A stretch of 64,000 nt of DNA, from the NCBI RefSeq assembly GCF_021183625.1, contig NZ_CP089214.1, positions 992,001 through 1,056,000 of the forward strand. Direction: 5' to 3'. Position numbers and translations under genes: made by a program. Under the pieces are notes generated by a model. It saw only the letters and a program-made list of their open reading frames with translations. It had not been told where the DNA came from and did no database searches. Origin of the DNA: Nocardia asteroides. GTDB taxonomy: Bacteria > Actinomycetota > Actinomycetes > Mycobacteriales > Mycobacteriaceae. Below are positions 53,649-62,766 of this stretch, in pieces (within the stretch, counting starts at the first letter, position 1; each line of letters opens with the position of its first letter).

Positions 53649-54533
53649 TCAGGTCCGCGACCGCAGGAACCGATCGACCGAACGCGGGGAGAAAGTGCCG
53701 ACGACGCGCAGGACATCGGCATACCGCGGGACCAGGCGCACGGGTTTGGTGCGGACCGCGCGGACCAGCCACTGCGCCGCTTGTTCCTGGGTCAGGCACG
53801 GCTGGTCGGCGAAGTCGGCGGTCGGCGCCATCATCGGGGTCCGGACCAGGGGAAAGTGGACCGCGGTCACGGTGACGCCGGCCGGAGCCAATTCGGCTTC
53901 CAGACAGCGGCCGAACGCGGCCAGCGCGGCTTTGGAGGCGTGATAGGCGGCGAATTTGGGCGCCGTCTCGACCGCGACCGTCCAGGTGCCGACATTGATG
54001 ACGTGGCCGGAGCCGCGAGCGACCATGTCCGGCAGCAGCCCGAGGGTGAGCCGCAGCGGCCCGAAATAGTTCGAGGCCATGGTTCTTTCGAAGTCGTGCA
54101 GACGATCGAAGGAATCCACCAGGGGCCGCCGGATGGACCGGCCCGCATTGTTGATCAGGACGTCGACGCCGCCGTGCCGCTCGTGCACCCAGCGCACCAG
54201 CGCGTCGACCTCGCCGCCCTCGGTGAGATCGCAACCGCGGTAGTCGGCCTGCCCGCCCGCCTCGACGATCTCGTCGCGCACGAGTTCGAGCTCCTTCGCG
54301 CGGCGGGCCACCAGGATCACCCGCGCGCCCTCGGCCGCCAGCTTCCGGCTCGCCACCCGGCCGATCCCGGACGAAGCACCGGTGATCAGGATCGTCCTGC
54401 CCGCGATCGGAGCCGCTCGGCGCCGCGACGACGAACCGGTGACGCGCAGAATATTGGGTGTCGGCCCGAACAGCAGCGCCACCACCTTCGCGCGGTGGCC
54501 CGTCGAGTGGTCCACCTCAGGCACCGACGGCAT
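53649..54533 (-). CDS. short-chain dehydrogenase/reductase, atypical active site
   Basis: A 294-residue SDR. LITGASSGIGRVASRKL is the cofactor loop (about residues 48-64), VLINNAGRS the structural Asn, and YHASKAALA the Tyr/Lys pair. The catalytic Ser, expected 13 residues before the Tyr, is a Trp flanked by Thr (GTWTVAV). The N-terminal extension of about 45 residues and the C-terminal helix pair recall acyl-CoA reductase-type SDRs. The start overlaps the stop of the MFS gene by 17 bases, so the two are coupled. Confidence 0.87.
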   Translation of the reverse strand: MPSVPEVDHSTGHRAKVVALLFGPTPNILRVTGSSSRRRAAPIAGRTILITGASSGIGRVASRKLAAEGARVILVARRAKELELVRDEIVEAGGQADYRGCDLTEGGEVDALVRWVHERHGGVDVLINNAGRSIRRPLVDSFDRLHDFERTMASNYFGPLRLTLGLLPDMVARGSGHVINVGTWTVAVETAPKFAAYHASKAALAAFGRCLEAELAPAGVTVTAVHFPLVRTPMMAPTADFADQPCLTQEQAAQWLVRAVRTKPVRLVPRYADVLRVVGTFSPRSVDRFLRSRT

Positions 54534-55944
54534 CCGACCGCATCCCGCCGATCTGCTCGTCCGGTACGCGCTGGCGGACGAGCCCCAGACCGATCACCGC
54601 GGCGAGGACGGCGACCACCGCCGCCGCCTGCCACACGTGATGGAACGCGTCGAGCGGATTCCGCTGGCCCCGGCTCGACAGGTAGGACACGCATGCCGCC
54701 ACCCCGATCACCCCGCCGAGCTGGCGCAGCGCGCTGTTGAACGCGGTCGCCGTACCGAATCGCTCCTGGTCGACGTTCTGCACCGAGGCGCTGGCCAGGC
54801 TGGGCCAGATCAATCCCACGCCGATACCGCTGATGAGCGCGCCGGGCAGCCAGTCGGCGAGGAAGTCGGGCTCGGGCCCGGCGGATATCGCGTAACACAG
54901 CAGCCCGACGCCGACCAGCACTCCCCCGGCCAGGGTGAGGTAGCGCGCGCCGTACCGGTCGTACAGCCGACCGGCCGGGCGCGCGACCAGGACCGCTGCG
55001 AGCGGCGGCGGGGTCATCGCCAGCCCGGCCAGCAGCGTGGAGTAGTTCCACACCGAGGTGAGAAACAGGACGTTCGTCAGCAGGAACGCGTAGAAGGGCA
55101 CCGCGAAGACGAAGGTGCCGAGACTCGATACCGCCACCGCCCGGTCCCGGAAGATCCGGCCGTCGATCAACGGTGTCGCGTGTGTGACGCACCGGCGGGC
55201 CACCAGGGCGATGAGCGCGAGGCCGATGGTCAGGCACACCAGGGTTCTTGGGTCCGTCCAGCCCCAATCGTTGCCCTTGACGATCATCAGGGCGATCGCA
55301 CCGGATCCGACGGCCACGGACACGATGGCGAGGCGATCCGGATTTCCGGCCGCCTTACCCTCCTTGGCCTCCGGAACCCAGCGCCAGGCCGCCAGCAATG
55401 TCAGCAGCCCGATCGGGATGTTCACCGCGAACACCATGCGCCAGTCGGCGATCTCGATCAGCAGCCCGCCGAGCGCTGGGCCGATGCCCGAGGCCAGCGC
55501 CGCGGTCGCCGCGAAGATCGACACGGCGACCCCGCGCCGCTGTGCGGGAAACGCCGGCAACAGCAGGGCCAGCGACGTCGGCACGATCAGCGCCGCGCCC
55601 AGCGCCTGGAACGCGCGGGCGGCCACCAGGAACCACAGACCGGTCGCCACGGCACACAGCAGGGACATGACCACGAACAGCGCCAAGCCGAGCAGGAACA
55701 CCAATTTCCGGCCGAACCGGTCCGCATACCGGCCCGCGGGCAGCAGGAAGGCCGCGAACACGATGTTGTAGACGTTGATCACCCACGAGAGCGATTCGAG
55801 CGAGAACGACGAGAAGTCGGCGTGCATGCTCGGGATCGCGATGTTCACGATCGTCGCGTCGAGAAAGGCGATGAAACCCGCCATCGCCGTGACGGCGGCG
55901 ATGGCGGCAGGTTTGACGGTGCGGAGCGAAGCGTTGTTCGACAT
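54517..55944 (-). CDS. MFS exporter, DHA2 type
   Basis: A 475-residue inner-membrane protein with 14 predicted helices. GRYADRFGRKLVF is motif A, and ALASGIGPALGGLL is the motif-C-like helix of exporters. The N-terminal tail is short. As the only transporter in the cluster it probably exports the product or its toxic intermediates. It lies between FabH (48 bases upstream) and the SDR (overlapping), all on the minus strand, so one operon is likely. Confidence 0.9.
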   Translation of the reverse strand: MSNNASLRTVKPAAIAAVTAMAGFIAFLDATIVNIAIPSMHADFSSFSLESLSWVINVYNIVFAAFLLPAGRYADRFGRKLVFLLGLALFVVMSLLCAVATGLWFLVAARAFQALGAALIVPTSLALLLPAFPAQRRGVAVSIFAATAALASGIGPALGGLLIEIADWRMVFAVNIPIGLLTLLAAWRWVPEAKEGKAAGNPDRLAIVSVAVGSGAIALMIVKGNDWGWTDPRTLVCLTIGLALIALVARRCVTHATPLIDGRIFRDRAVAVSSLGTFVFAVPFYAFLLTNVLFLTSVWNYSTLLAGLAMTPPPLAAVLVARPAGRLYDRYGARYLTLAGGVLVGVGLLCYAISAGPEPDFLADWLPGALISGIGVGLIWPSLASASVQNVDQERFGTATAFNSALRQLGGVIGVAACVSYLSSRGQRNPLDAFHHVWQAAAVVAVLAAVIGLGLVRQRVPDEQIGGMRSDAVGA

Positions 55945-55992
55945 CGATACCAGTCCTCCAGAGCGCCGAATTGCGGAGTGGGCAAGAGCTTC

Positions 55993-57030
55993 TCAGCAGG
56001 GAACGCCGGGTAGTCGGACCACTTGCGCGGCGTAGACCAGCCCGGCCCCGAAGCCGATCAGCAACGCGATGTCACCGGGCTTCGCGGCACCGGTACGGAG
56101 CAGCCCCTCCATCGCCAGCGGTACCGAGGCCGCCGAGGTGTTGCCCTGTTCCTCGATGTCGTAGGCGACCGTGCAGCCGACCGGCAGCTTCAGCTGCCTG
56201 GCCAGCATTTCGGTGATCCGCCCGTTCGCCTGGTGCGGGATGAACGCGTCGAGATCGTCGACCGTGACCCCGGCCCGCTTCAGCGCCTCCCGGCACACCT
56301 GTTCCAGCGCGCCGAGGGTCCAGCGGAACAGCGCGGGTCCGTCCATCTTGAAGATCGGCCGCTGCGCCTGCGCTCCGAGCTCCTTCACCTCGTCCATGAA
56401 GGTGCCCATGGCCTTGTTCTGCCCGAGCATGTCCCAGTGGCTGCCGTCCGAACCCCACACCAGCGGACCGATCCCCACGGTTTCCGAGGGGCCGATCACC
56501 GCGGCGCCGGCGCCGTCACCGAACAGGAAGGCGTTCGTGCGGTCGGTCCAGTCGACCATGTCGCTCAATCGCTCCGCGCCGATCACCAGCACGTACTCGG
56601 CGGTGCCCGCCCGGATCATGTCCGAGGCCATGCCGACCGTCGAGCAGAATCCGGCGCAGGCATTGACCACGTCGAGCGCGGCCACACCGCGCAGCCCCAA
56701 TTCGGTCGCCAACAGCGGCGCCGTGGCCGGAGTGACCAGCGGGCTGCTCATGGTCGCCAGCAGGACGCAGTCGATCCGCTGCGGGTCGATGCCCGAGGAT
56801 TCGATCGCCTGCCGTGCCGAACCCAGGCTCATCGCGACGAGCGTCTCCTCCTCGGTGCACAGCCGCCGGCTGCGAATACCCGACCGGGTCCGAATCCATT
56901 CGTCGCTGGAATCGAGGGATTCGGCGAGTTCGTCATTGGTCACCACGCGGCTCGGCCGATAGACGCCGAGCCCGAGAATGGCGGAATGCGGCACCGTGGG
57001 CACAGCCGGGACAGCGATTTCTACTGACAT
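55993..57030 (-). CDS. FabH-type 3-oxoacyl-ACP synthase III
   Basis: A 345-residue condensing enzyme joining an acyl-CoA to malonyl-ACP. The triad is complete: Cys125 (NACAGFCS), His266 (IPHQANGR), Asn297 (EQGNTSAAS). Sequence fits KAS III and its secondary-metabolism paralogues. Housekeeping fabH lies with fabD/acpP elsewhere in such genomes, so this copy likely starts the cluster's acyl chain. CAGGGGGAAAAA precedes ATG 57030. It is divergent from the PadR regulator. Confidence 0.92.
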   Translation of the reverse strand: MSVEIAVPAVPTVPHSAILGLGVYRPSRVVTNDELAESLDSSDEWIRTRSGIRSRRLCTEEETLVAMSLGSARQAIESSGIDPQRIDCVLLATMSSPLVTPATAPLLATELGLRGVAALDVVNACAGFCSTVGMASDMIRAGTAEYVLVIGAERLSDMVDWTDRTNAFLFGDGAGAAVIGPSETVGIGPLVWGSDGSHWDMLGQNKAMGTFMDEVKELGAQAQRPIFKMDGPALFRWTLGALEQVCREALKRAGVTVDDLDAFIPHQANGRITEMLARQLKLPVGCTVAYDIEEQGNTSAASVPLAMEGLLRTGAAKPGDIALLIGFGAGLVYAAQVVRLPGVPC

Positions 57031-57098
57031 TTTTTCCCCCTGCGGGAGCTCGGTGGCGAAGAGACCTGCCCGATGAACCACCCTCATCATAGTCAAGG

Positions 57099-57127
57099 AT
57101 TGACCTATGTCAATAATGGAGTATAGA
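57099..57127 (+). promoter_or_regulatory. promoter with palindrome, PadR/FabH divergent region
   Basis: TTGACC (57100-57105), 16 bases, TATAGA (57122-57127) form a fair sigma-70-type promoter reading toward the PadR gene. ATTGAC-CTAT-GTCAAT (57099-57114), a perfect 16-base palindrome, covers its -35 box, and TAGTCAAGG just to the left repeats a half site. It lies 69 bases upstream of the fabH-like start and could control both directions. Confidence 0.7.
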
Positions 57128-57228
57128 CTGTGGTCGGTGGTGACCGAACCGCGAGGATGCCCCGCTACAGTCGGGTATCCGGGAGCGGGCAGACCACCGG
57201 CTCCACTGGCAAGGGCGGGAGATTCACC

Positions 57229-57855
57229 GTGGCGTTACGACACGCAGTACTGGCGGCGCTGCTGGACGGCGAACTGTCCGGATACCAACTCGCGAAACTC
57301 TTCGACATCAATATCTCGAATTACTGGCACGCACTTCCGCAACAGCTCTACACCGAGCTGGCCAGGCTCGAGACCGAGGGTGTGGTCGCCGGACGCCAGG
57401 TGATTCAAGTGGATCGCCCGAACAAGCGCGTCTACAGCCTGACAGATGCGGGCCGAAAGGCAATGGCGGAGTTCATCGGCGGGCCGAGCAAGCCACCCTT
57501 CGTCCGTGACGATCTCCTGGTCAAGATGCAAGCCGCCGAGCTGGGCGACCTGGCCCAGCTCATCGAACAACTCGAGGACCGAGCGGCCGAGGCGCGCGCC
57601 CGGGTCGAGCAGTACGACAAACGACACAAACGAGCCAGAGGGGATCTCGACGAGGAGACGTTCCTGGCCACCTCACCCAGGGTCGGTGACTACCTGGTCG
57701 GGTTGCGCGGCAAGACATTCGAGCAGAGCACACTCGAATGGTGCGACCGGGCCGTCGACATTCTGAAACGCAGGCTCGCGGGTGAGGCCGAGGGAAATGA
57801 ACACGGCCACAGAGAAAGCGTGCAGCGAGATGACGACCGAAGTCAGCGAGCTTGA
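57229..57855 (+). CDS. PadR-family regulator
   Basis: A 208-residue regulator. The winged helix at residues 1-85 has RHAVLAALLDGELSGYQLAK and YWHALPQQLYTELARLETEG, and a long C-terminal coiled dimerisation domain follows (about 95-190, QLIEQLEDRAAEARARVEQY). GTG 57229 with GGGAG 7 bases upstream. Family members respond to phenolic or drug-like ligands. The 3' end overlaps the thioesterase gene by 59 bases, making the two co-translated. Confidence 0.88.
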   Translation: MALRHAVLAALLDGELSGYQLAKLFDINISNYWHALPQQLYTELARLETEGVVAGRQVIQVDRPNKRVYSLTDAGRKAMAEFIGGPSKPPFVRDDLLVKMQAAELGDLAQLIEQLEDRAAEARARVEQYDKRHKRARGDLDEETFLATSPRVGDYLVGLRGKTFEQSTLEWCDRAVDILKRRLAGEAEGNEHGHRESVQRDDDRSQRA

Positions 57856-58615
57856 TGTAGCTCTCGCACCATGCCCCGACGACACCGGGGTTTTCCGGGC
57901 AACCCGGTCGGTATGGCTGGGGGATACCGACGACCGGGGCCGGCTGCGGCTGGACGCGGTCGCGCGGTATCTGATGGAGCTGGCCTACGAACATCTCGAG
58001 ACGGTGGAGGACGGGCATCTGCACCGGGCGTGGATCGTCAAGCGAACCGTGATCGATATGGTCCGCCCCATCCGGTTCGGTGAGCGGATCCGCTTGCGGC
58101 GCTGGCCCTCGGCCACGTCGAACCGCTGGTGCAGCATGCGCGTCGAAATCGACAGCGAGAGCGGCGGATCGATCAGCACCGACACCTTCGTGATCAATGT
58201 CGATCCGGCGGACGGACACCCTACCCGGATGACGGATCGGTTCCTGGCCCCGATGCTCTCGATGACCACCGAACACCGGCTGCGCTGGCGGCCCGCACTG
58301 CGGGAGCGCGCGGCCATCGACAGCCCGGCCATGCCGTTCCCGCTGCGGTTCGCCGACCTCGATCTCAATCGCCACGTCAACTACGCCATTCACTGGCAGG
58401 CCGTCGAGGAGGCCCTGGCGCAGCGGCCGGAGCTCCACGACCAGCCCTACCGGGCGATCGTCGAGCACGTCGGCCCGATTCTCGCGGGCGACTCCGTGAC
58501 GATGCGCCGGGAGAGCACCGACACCGGTCTGTTCCTGCAACTCGAGGTGGACGGCGCGGCCAGGACCCTCGCCAGCGTGCACCGGGTGCTCGACGGACGA
58601 GCGGTCCGAGGCTGA
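57797..58615 (+). CDS. acyl-ACP thioesterase (FatA/FatB type)
   Basis: A 272-residue double-hotdog enzyme that releases free fatty acid from acyl-ACP. The first hotdog has ARYLMELAYEHLE; the second has DLDLNRHVNYAIHWQAVEEA, with the Asn/His pair of plant-type acyl-ACP thioesterases. Start ATG 57797; ATG 57830 (after CAGCGAG) would reduce the overlap with PadR to 26 bases. The next gene, an acyl-CoA ligase, could re-activate the released acid. Chain length cannot be read. Confidence 0.85.
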   Translation: MNTATEKACSEMTTEVSELDVALAPCPDDTGVFRATRSVWLGDTDDRGRLRLDAVARYLMELAYEHLETVEDGHLHRAWIVKRTVIDMVRPIRFGERIRLRRWPSATSNRWCSMRVEIDSESGGSISTDTFVINVDPADGHPTRMTDRFLAPMLSMTTEHRLRWRPALRERAAIDSPAMPFPLRFADLDLNRHVNYAIHWQAVEEALAQRPELHDQPYRAIVEHVGPILAGDSVTMRRESTDTGLFLQLEVDGAARTLASVHRVLDGRAVRG

Positions 58616-58617
58616 CC

Positions 58618-60420
58618 ATGGCCGTGCTGCCGGAATTCTCCGTTCCCCCGTCCTTCGAGATCCCACCCGGCGCCGAGGTCACGGCCGTGGTGTTCGACCA
58701 TGCCGCGCATACCCCCGGACAGGTGGTGTTCCAGCGTCCGATCGGCACCTCGTGGCATGACGTGACGGCCGCCGAATTCGCCGACAGCGTCCTCGCGGTC
58801 GCGAAAGGGCTGATCGCCTCCGGGGTCGGCGCGGGCCACCGGGTGGCGATACTGTCCGGGACCCGCTACGAATGGGTGCTGCTGAACTTCGCGGTGTGGG
58901 CCGCGGGCGGCTGCGTGGTCGCGATCTACGAGACGTCCTCGGCCGATCAGGCCGGGTGGATTCTGGCGGACTCGGGAACCACGCTGCTGGTGGTCGAGAC
59001 CGCGAAGCATCGGGCGATCGTCGGCGAGGTCGCGGCGACGCTGCCGCAGCTGTCGGAGATCCTCGAGCTCGACGGCGACGGCATCGGCGAACTCCGCAGG
59101 CGCGGAGCGGGCTTGGGCGACGAGGTGGTGCACCAGCGGCGGGCCGGGCTCGGCGCGCCGAGCCCGGCGACACTGATCTACACCTCCGGCACCACCGGGC
59201 GCCCCAAGGGGGTCTGTCTGTCGCACGGAAATCTGTACGCGGAGTCGGCGGCCGCCAGGGCGGCGATGGCCGAGATCTACGTCGAGAACGGGCGGACCCT
59301 GCTGTTCCTGCCGCTGGCCCACATCTTCGCGCAGGTCGTCATGCTCGGCGCCTTCGATTCGAAGGTCGTCGTGCGGCACACCGCCGACTGGTCGGCGCTG
59401 GGTGCGGAGTTCGCCGCGTTCAAGCCGACGGTCGTCTTCGCCGTCCCCCGGGTCTTCGAGAAGATCTACCACGGCGCCCGGCTGAAAGCCCGGGACGAGG
59501 GCAGGGGCAGGATCTTCGACCTCGCCATCGCGACAGCCGTCGCCTACAGCGAGGCGCTGGAGAACAGGGGCCCCGGTCCGGGGCTGCGGCTGCGGCACGC
59601 GGTGTTCGACCGCCTCGTCTACGGCAAGCTCCGGGGCGCCCTCGGCGGCGAGTGCACCAGCGCGCTGTCCGCTGGCGCACCGCTCGGCCCGCGGCTCGGA
59701 CATTTCTTCCGCGGGATCGGGCTGCCGATCTACGAGGCATACGGCCTGACCGAGACCACCGCCGGGATCATCATGAACACGCCGCGTCACCAGCGCATCG
59801 GCTCGGTGGGCCGCCCGCTGCCCGGCCATGCGGTTCGGGTGGCCGCCGACGGCGAATTGTTCGTGCGCGGCCCGGTCGTCTTCGGCGGCTACTGGAACAA
59901 CCCCGCCGCCACCGGCGCCGCGCTGATCGACGGGTGGTTCGCCACCGGCGACCTCGGCGCTGTCGACGCGGACGGCTATGTCCGGATCACCGGCCGCAAG
60001 AAGGAGATCATCGTCACCGCCGGCGGAAAGAACGTCTCGCCCGCGCTGCTCGAGGACTCGCTCTGCGCTCATCCGCTGGTCGACCGGTGCATGGTGGTCG
60101 GGGACGGCATGCCCTTCATCGGGGCGTTGATCACTGTCGACCCGGAGGCGCTGCCCGGCTGGATCGAGCGCAGCGCGGTCCCCCGCGACAGCACTGTCGA
60201 GCAACTGATCGAGCATCCGGTGCTGCTGGCCGAACTCGAGGCCGCCGTGGCGGAGACCAACAGCCGGTTCTCGAAAGCCGAGGGCATCAGGAAGATCCGG
60301 GTGCTGGCGGCGAACTGGTCCGTCGAGGGCGGCGAGCTGACCCCCAAGATGTCGATCAAGCGCGACATCGTGCGGAAGAAGTACGCCGCCGATGTCGACG
60401 CGATCTACACCGCGGAGTGA
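58618..60420 (+). CDS. long-chain acyl-CoA synthetase (FadD15-like)
   Basis: A 600-residue adenylating enzyme of the long-chain fatty acyl-CoA synthetase branch. Motifs: LIYTSGTTGRPKGVCLSHG, PLAHIFAQV, YEAYGLTETTAGI, TGDLGAVDADGYVRITGRKK and GGKNVSPALLED; the C-terminal Lys is in LTPKMSIKRD. Starts 2 bases after the thioesterase stop, so they are coupled. Together they convert acyl-ACP to acyl-CoA, or deliver the acyl chain to the polyketide synthase (inference). It ends before a 44-base palindrome. Confidence 0.92.
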   Translation: MAVLPEFSVPPSFEIPPGAEVTAVVFDHAAHTPGQVVFQRPIGTSWHDVTAAEFADSVLAVAKGLIASGVGAGHRVAILSGTRYEWVLLNFAVWAAGGCVVAIYETSSADQAGWILADSGTTLLVVETAKHRAIVGEVAATLPQLSEILELDGDGIGELRRRGAGLGDEVVHQRRAGLGAPSPATLIYTSGTTGRPKGVCLSHGNLYAESAAARAAMAEIYVENGRTLLFLPLAHIFAQVVMLGAFDSKVVVRHTADWSALGAEFAAFKPTVVFAVPRVFEKIYHGARLKARDEGRGRIFDLAIATAVAYSEALENRGPGPGLRLRHAVFDRLVYGKLRGALGGECTSALSAGAPLGPRLGHFFRGIGLPIYEAYGLTETTAGIIMNTPRHQRIGSVGRPLPGHAVRVAADGELFVRGPVVFGGYWNNPAATGAALIDGWFATGDLGAVDADGYVRITGRKKEIIVTAGGKNVSPALLEDSLCAHPLVDRCMVVGDGMPFIGALITVDPEALPGWIERSAVPRDSTVEQLIEHPVLLAELEAAVAETNSRFSKAEGIRKIRVLAANWSVEGGELTPKMSIKRDIVRKKYAADVDAIYTAE

Positions 60421-60435
60421 CGCGGCTGCCGGAAT

Positions 60436-60479
60436 GCGAGTGCGGCGGCACACCCCCGGGGGTGTGCCGCCGCACTCGC
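60436..60479. terminator. 44-base perfect palindrome between convergent genes
   Basis: Each arm is 22 bases, from GCGAGTGCGG to the central CACCCCC/GGGGGTG, and the match is exact with no spacer. It sits in the 73-base gap between the ligase stop and the FAD oxidoreductase stop. It can act as a two-way terminator. Confidence 0.85.
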
Positions 60480-60493
60480 GGGTCACGCCGGAC

Positions 60494-61804
60494 TCACCGC
60501 AGCAGGGCCGCGGCAGCCTCGGTGCCGGAGCGGAAGCAGCTCTCGATGGGGGCGCCGCGCAGGTAATCCCCCGCCAACGCGAGCCCGCCGACCGTGCCGA
60601 CCCTGGCGCGCACATCGTCGAGGAAGCTGCCGTGGAACGGCACGTAGGCGCAGTACGCCGCCTCCCAGACCTTGCCGACCGATCGGACTCGGCGCACGCC
60701 GCGGGCGGGCAGCAGCGCCAGCAGCTGCTCCTCGGCCTGGTCGATCCACTCTTCGAGCTGCTCGGGCGACGGGGTGGGCCGAGCGTGCCGTCCGCTGAAG
60801 GTGTAGCGGACGATGTGCAGGTCGTGGATGCCGTAGACGCCCGCATTGCTGCACGGCCCGTCGTCCATCACCACCGCGCGCACGTCCATGCCGAAGACCG
60901 GGCGGTCGTACTCGACCAGGACCACCGCGGCGGGAAAGTAGCGGACGTCGAGCAGCAGCCCGGCGAGCGCGGGCAGATCGGCCTTCACGATCTCCGCCGC
61001 GGCGTAGGCGGGGGCCGCGATGACGACACCGTCGTAGGGATGTGCGGTGACCGGACCGCCACGTTCGGAGATCTCCAGGCCGGTAACGGAGCCGTCGTGG
61101 ACGACCAGCCGCTGCACCCGCGTCCCCGTCTTGATCGTGATCTGCTTCGACAGGGCCGCGATCACCGGGTCGATGCTCTCGGTCAACTGGTCGTAGGTGT
61201 CCATGATCATGGTGAGGTTGGTGCCGAAGGTACCCAGATACACCTCGTCGGGTTCGGCGCCGTTCATCCGCACCGTCATGGCCCGGAACATGTTGTGCAC
61301 GATGCGCGAGCCGAAATGTTCGCTCAGGGGTTTGTGATCGGCGGCCGCGGCGATCCTGGTGAACGCCTGGGATCCGAGGAACCGGTTCTCCTCCTTGCTC
61401 CGGACCTGGCGGGCGAGGTTGAAGAGTTTCGCGAGGTCGGTCAGGGGAGCCATTCGGCGTAGCCCGGCCAGCCGCTGGAGCGGACCCTGTTTGCTGTCGA
61501 TGGTCAGCAGTTCGCCGTCGACGACGCGAGAGGTGTTGATGCCGAAGGGCTCCAGCTTCGGGTCGCCCATCTGCGCCAGGAATCCGCGCAGTGCGCTGTA
61601 CTTCTTGCCGAGGTTCTTGCCGCCCATCATGACCGGCCGGTCCCCGAGTCGCGCGACGCCGAACCGGCCGCCCGCGACGTCGTCCTGCTCGAGCAGGTCG
61701 ACCTGGTAGCCGGCTTTGTGCAGTTCCCAGGCCGCGGCGATGCCCGAGATTCCCGCGCCCACCACGGCGAATCGCTTGTCCGGCTGCGCTGATCGTGTAT
61801 TCAT
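60494..61804 (-). CDS. FAD-dependent oxidoreductase (protoporphyrinogen/phytoene oxidase-like)
   Basis: A 436-residue flavoprotein of the amine oxidase/phytoene-desaturase superfamily. FAVVGAGISGIAAAWELH (about residues 12-29) and LEQDDVAGGRFG bind FAD. The C-terminal GGLALAGDYLRGAPIESCF closes the FAD site. The middle (residues 100-330) matches no specific subfamily I know. It may desaturate or oxidise the polyketide-derived product. ATG 61804 overlaps the stop of the AfsA-like gene (ATGA), so it is co-translated with AfsA-like and PKS. Confidence 0.87.
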   Translation of the reverse strand: MNTRSAQPDKRFAVVGAGISGIAAAWELHKAGYQVDLLEQDDVAGGRFGVARLGDRPVMMGGKNLGKKYSALRGFLAQMGDPKLEPFGINTSRVVDGELLTIDSKQGPLQRLAGLRRMAPLTDLAKLFNLARQVRSKEENRFLGSQAFTRIAAAADHKPLSEHFGSRIVHNMFRAMTVRMNGAEPDEVYLGTFGTNLTMIMDTYDQLTESIDPVIAALSKQITIKTGTRVQRLVVHDGSVTGLEISERGGPVTAHPYDGVVIAAPAYAAAEIVKADLPALAGLLLDVRYFPAAVVLVEYDRPVFGMDVRAVVMDDGPCSNAGVYGIHDLHIVRYTFSGRHARPTPSPEQLEEWIDQAEEQLLALLPARGVRRVRSVGKVWEAAYCAYVPFHGSFLDDVRARVGTVGGLALAGDYLRGAPIESCFRSGTEAAAALLR

Positions 61805-62766
61805 CGGAGAACTCCTCGAGGCTGGGCGTCGATGGGATAGGGGGACAACTCGACCAGGCATTCGGCGATGGTCGTGCCGAACTGCGACAGTGCGATGTCG
61901 ACCTCGGCGTCGCCGTCGTAGCGGGCCAGATACTCGAGGTGGCCCCCCAACTCGGCGAACCCGCTGAACTCCGCGTTCAGCGCGACCACCGCCTGTGGAC
62001 CCGCGACGCAGAGAGCCGCCTGCCGGAAGCCCTCGAGCATGAGCGGTCCGGGGACGTGATCGTAGGAGTGGTCGAAGAAGGACGGGTGGAGCTGGTCGAC
62101 GATCAGCGCCATCGTCGCGCTGTCGCCCGGATCGACCGGTGGGTCCCCGATGACGACGTTGCGCGGGTCGCGGCGGCCGACCCGGCCCGGCGGCGCGGGC
62201 TCGACCGCTGCGGCCGGCTCCCCTTCCGGCGGCCGGCCCCGCTGCTGATGGGCGCGGAATTCCCGATAGGCCTCCGGCGGGAAGGCGACCCCGCCGCCGC
62301 GCACCGACAATGCGATGGCAGCGCCGATGGTCAGCGTGGCGGTGAACGAGCTGTCGGTGAAGTAGCCACTGCCACCGGAGTGCCGGTCGGTGTGGATGCG
62401 GACAACGCCCTCGAGCGGGGTACCCGGCTGCTCGTACAGCGCGCTGAGATCCTCGACTTCGGCCTGCATGCGCTGCAGGCTCAGCGGTGATCCGGACGGC
62501 ACCTGGAGGTAGCGGTGTCCGATCACGGTCATCGCCTGGCGAATCGCCTCGATGGCCGCCAGCGGATCGTGGTAGGGGACGACGCGATCCGACCACAGCG
62601 AATGTGCTCGCGGAATCTGGATCGCGGCCAGGAACTCGGTGCCGCCGAGCGCAGCGGTATCGGCGACGAAAACCTCACCGAGACACCGTCGATGGGCCTG
62701 GGAGCACGGCACGGTCTGCTCGAAACTCAGACCTGAGCGCCGCTCCGGTGTACTGAGCGTCGTCAT
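61801..62766 (-). CDS. AfsA-like double-hotdog protein
   Basis: A 321-residue protein of the A-factor biosynthesis (AfsA/ScbA/BarX) family, made of two hotdog repeats. Repeat one has EVFVADTAALGGTEFLAAIQ and PRAHSLWSDR with HDPLAAIEAIRQA; repeat two (about 195-315) has DQLHPSFFDHSYDHVPGPLM and LEGFRQAAL, the conserved residues of AfsA. AfsA moves a beta-ketoacyl chain from ACP to dihydroxyacetone phosphate. Here it is translationally coupled to a modular PKS end (ATGA overlap), so the donor may be the PKS carrier domain. Confidence 0.88.
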   Translation of the reverse strand: MTTLSTPERRSGLSFEQTVPCSQAHRRCLGEVFVADTAALGGTEFLAAIQIPRAHSLWSDRVVPYHDPLAAIEAIRQAMTVIGHRYLQVPSGSPLSLQRMQAEVEDLSALYEQPGTPLEGVVRIHTDRHSGGSGYFTDSSFTATLTIGAAIALSVRGGGVAFPPEAYREFRAHQQRGRPPEGEPAAAVEPAPPGRVGRRDPRNVVIGDPPVDPGDSATMALIVDQLHPSFFDHSYDHVPGPLMLEGFRQAALCVAGPQAVVALNAEFSGFAELGGHLEYLARYDGDAEVDIALSQFGTTIAECLVELSPYPIDAQPRGVLR

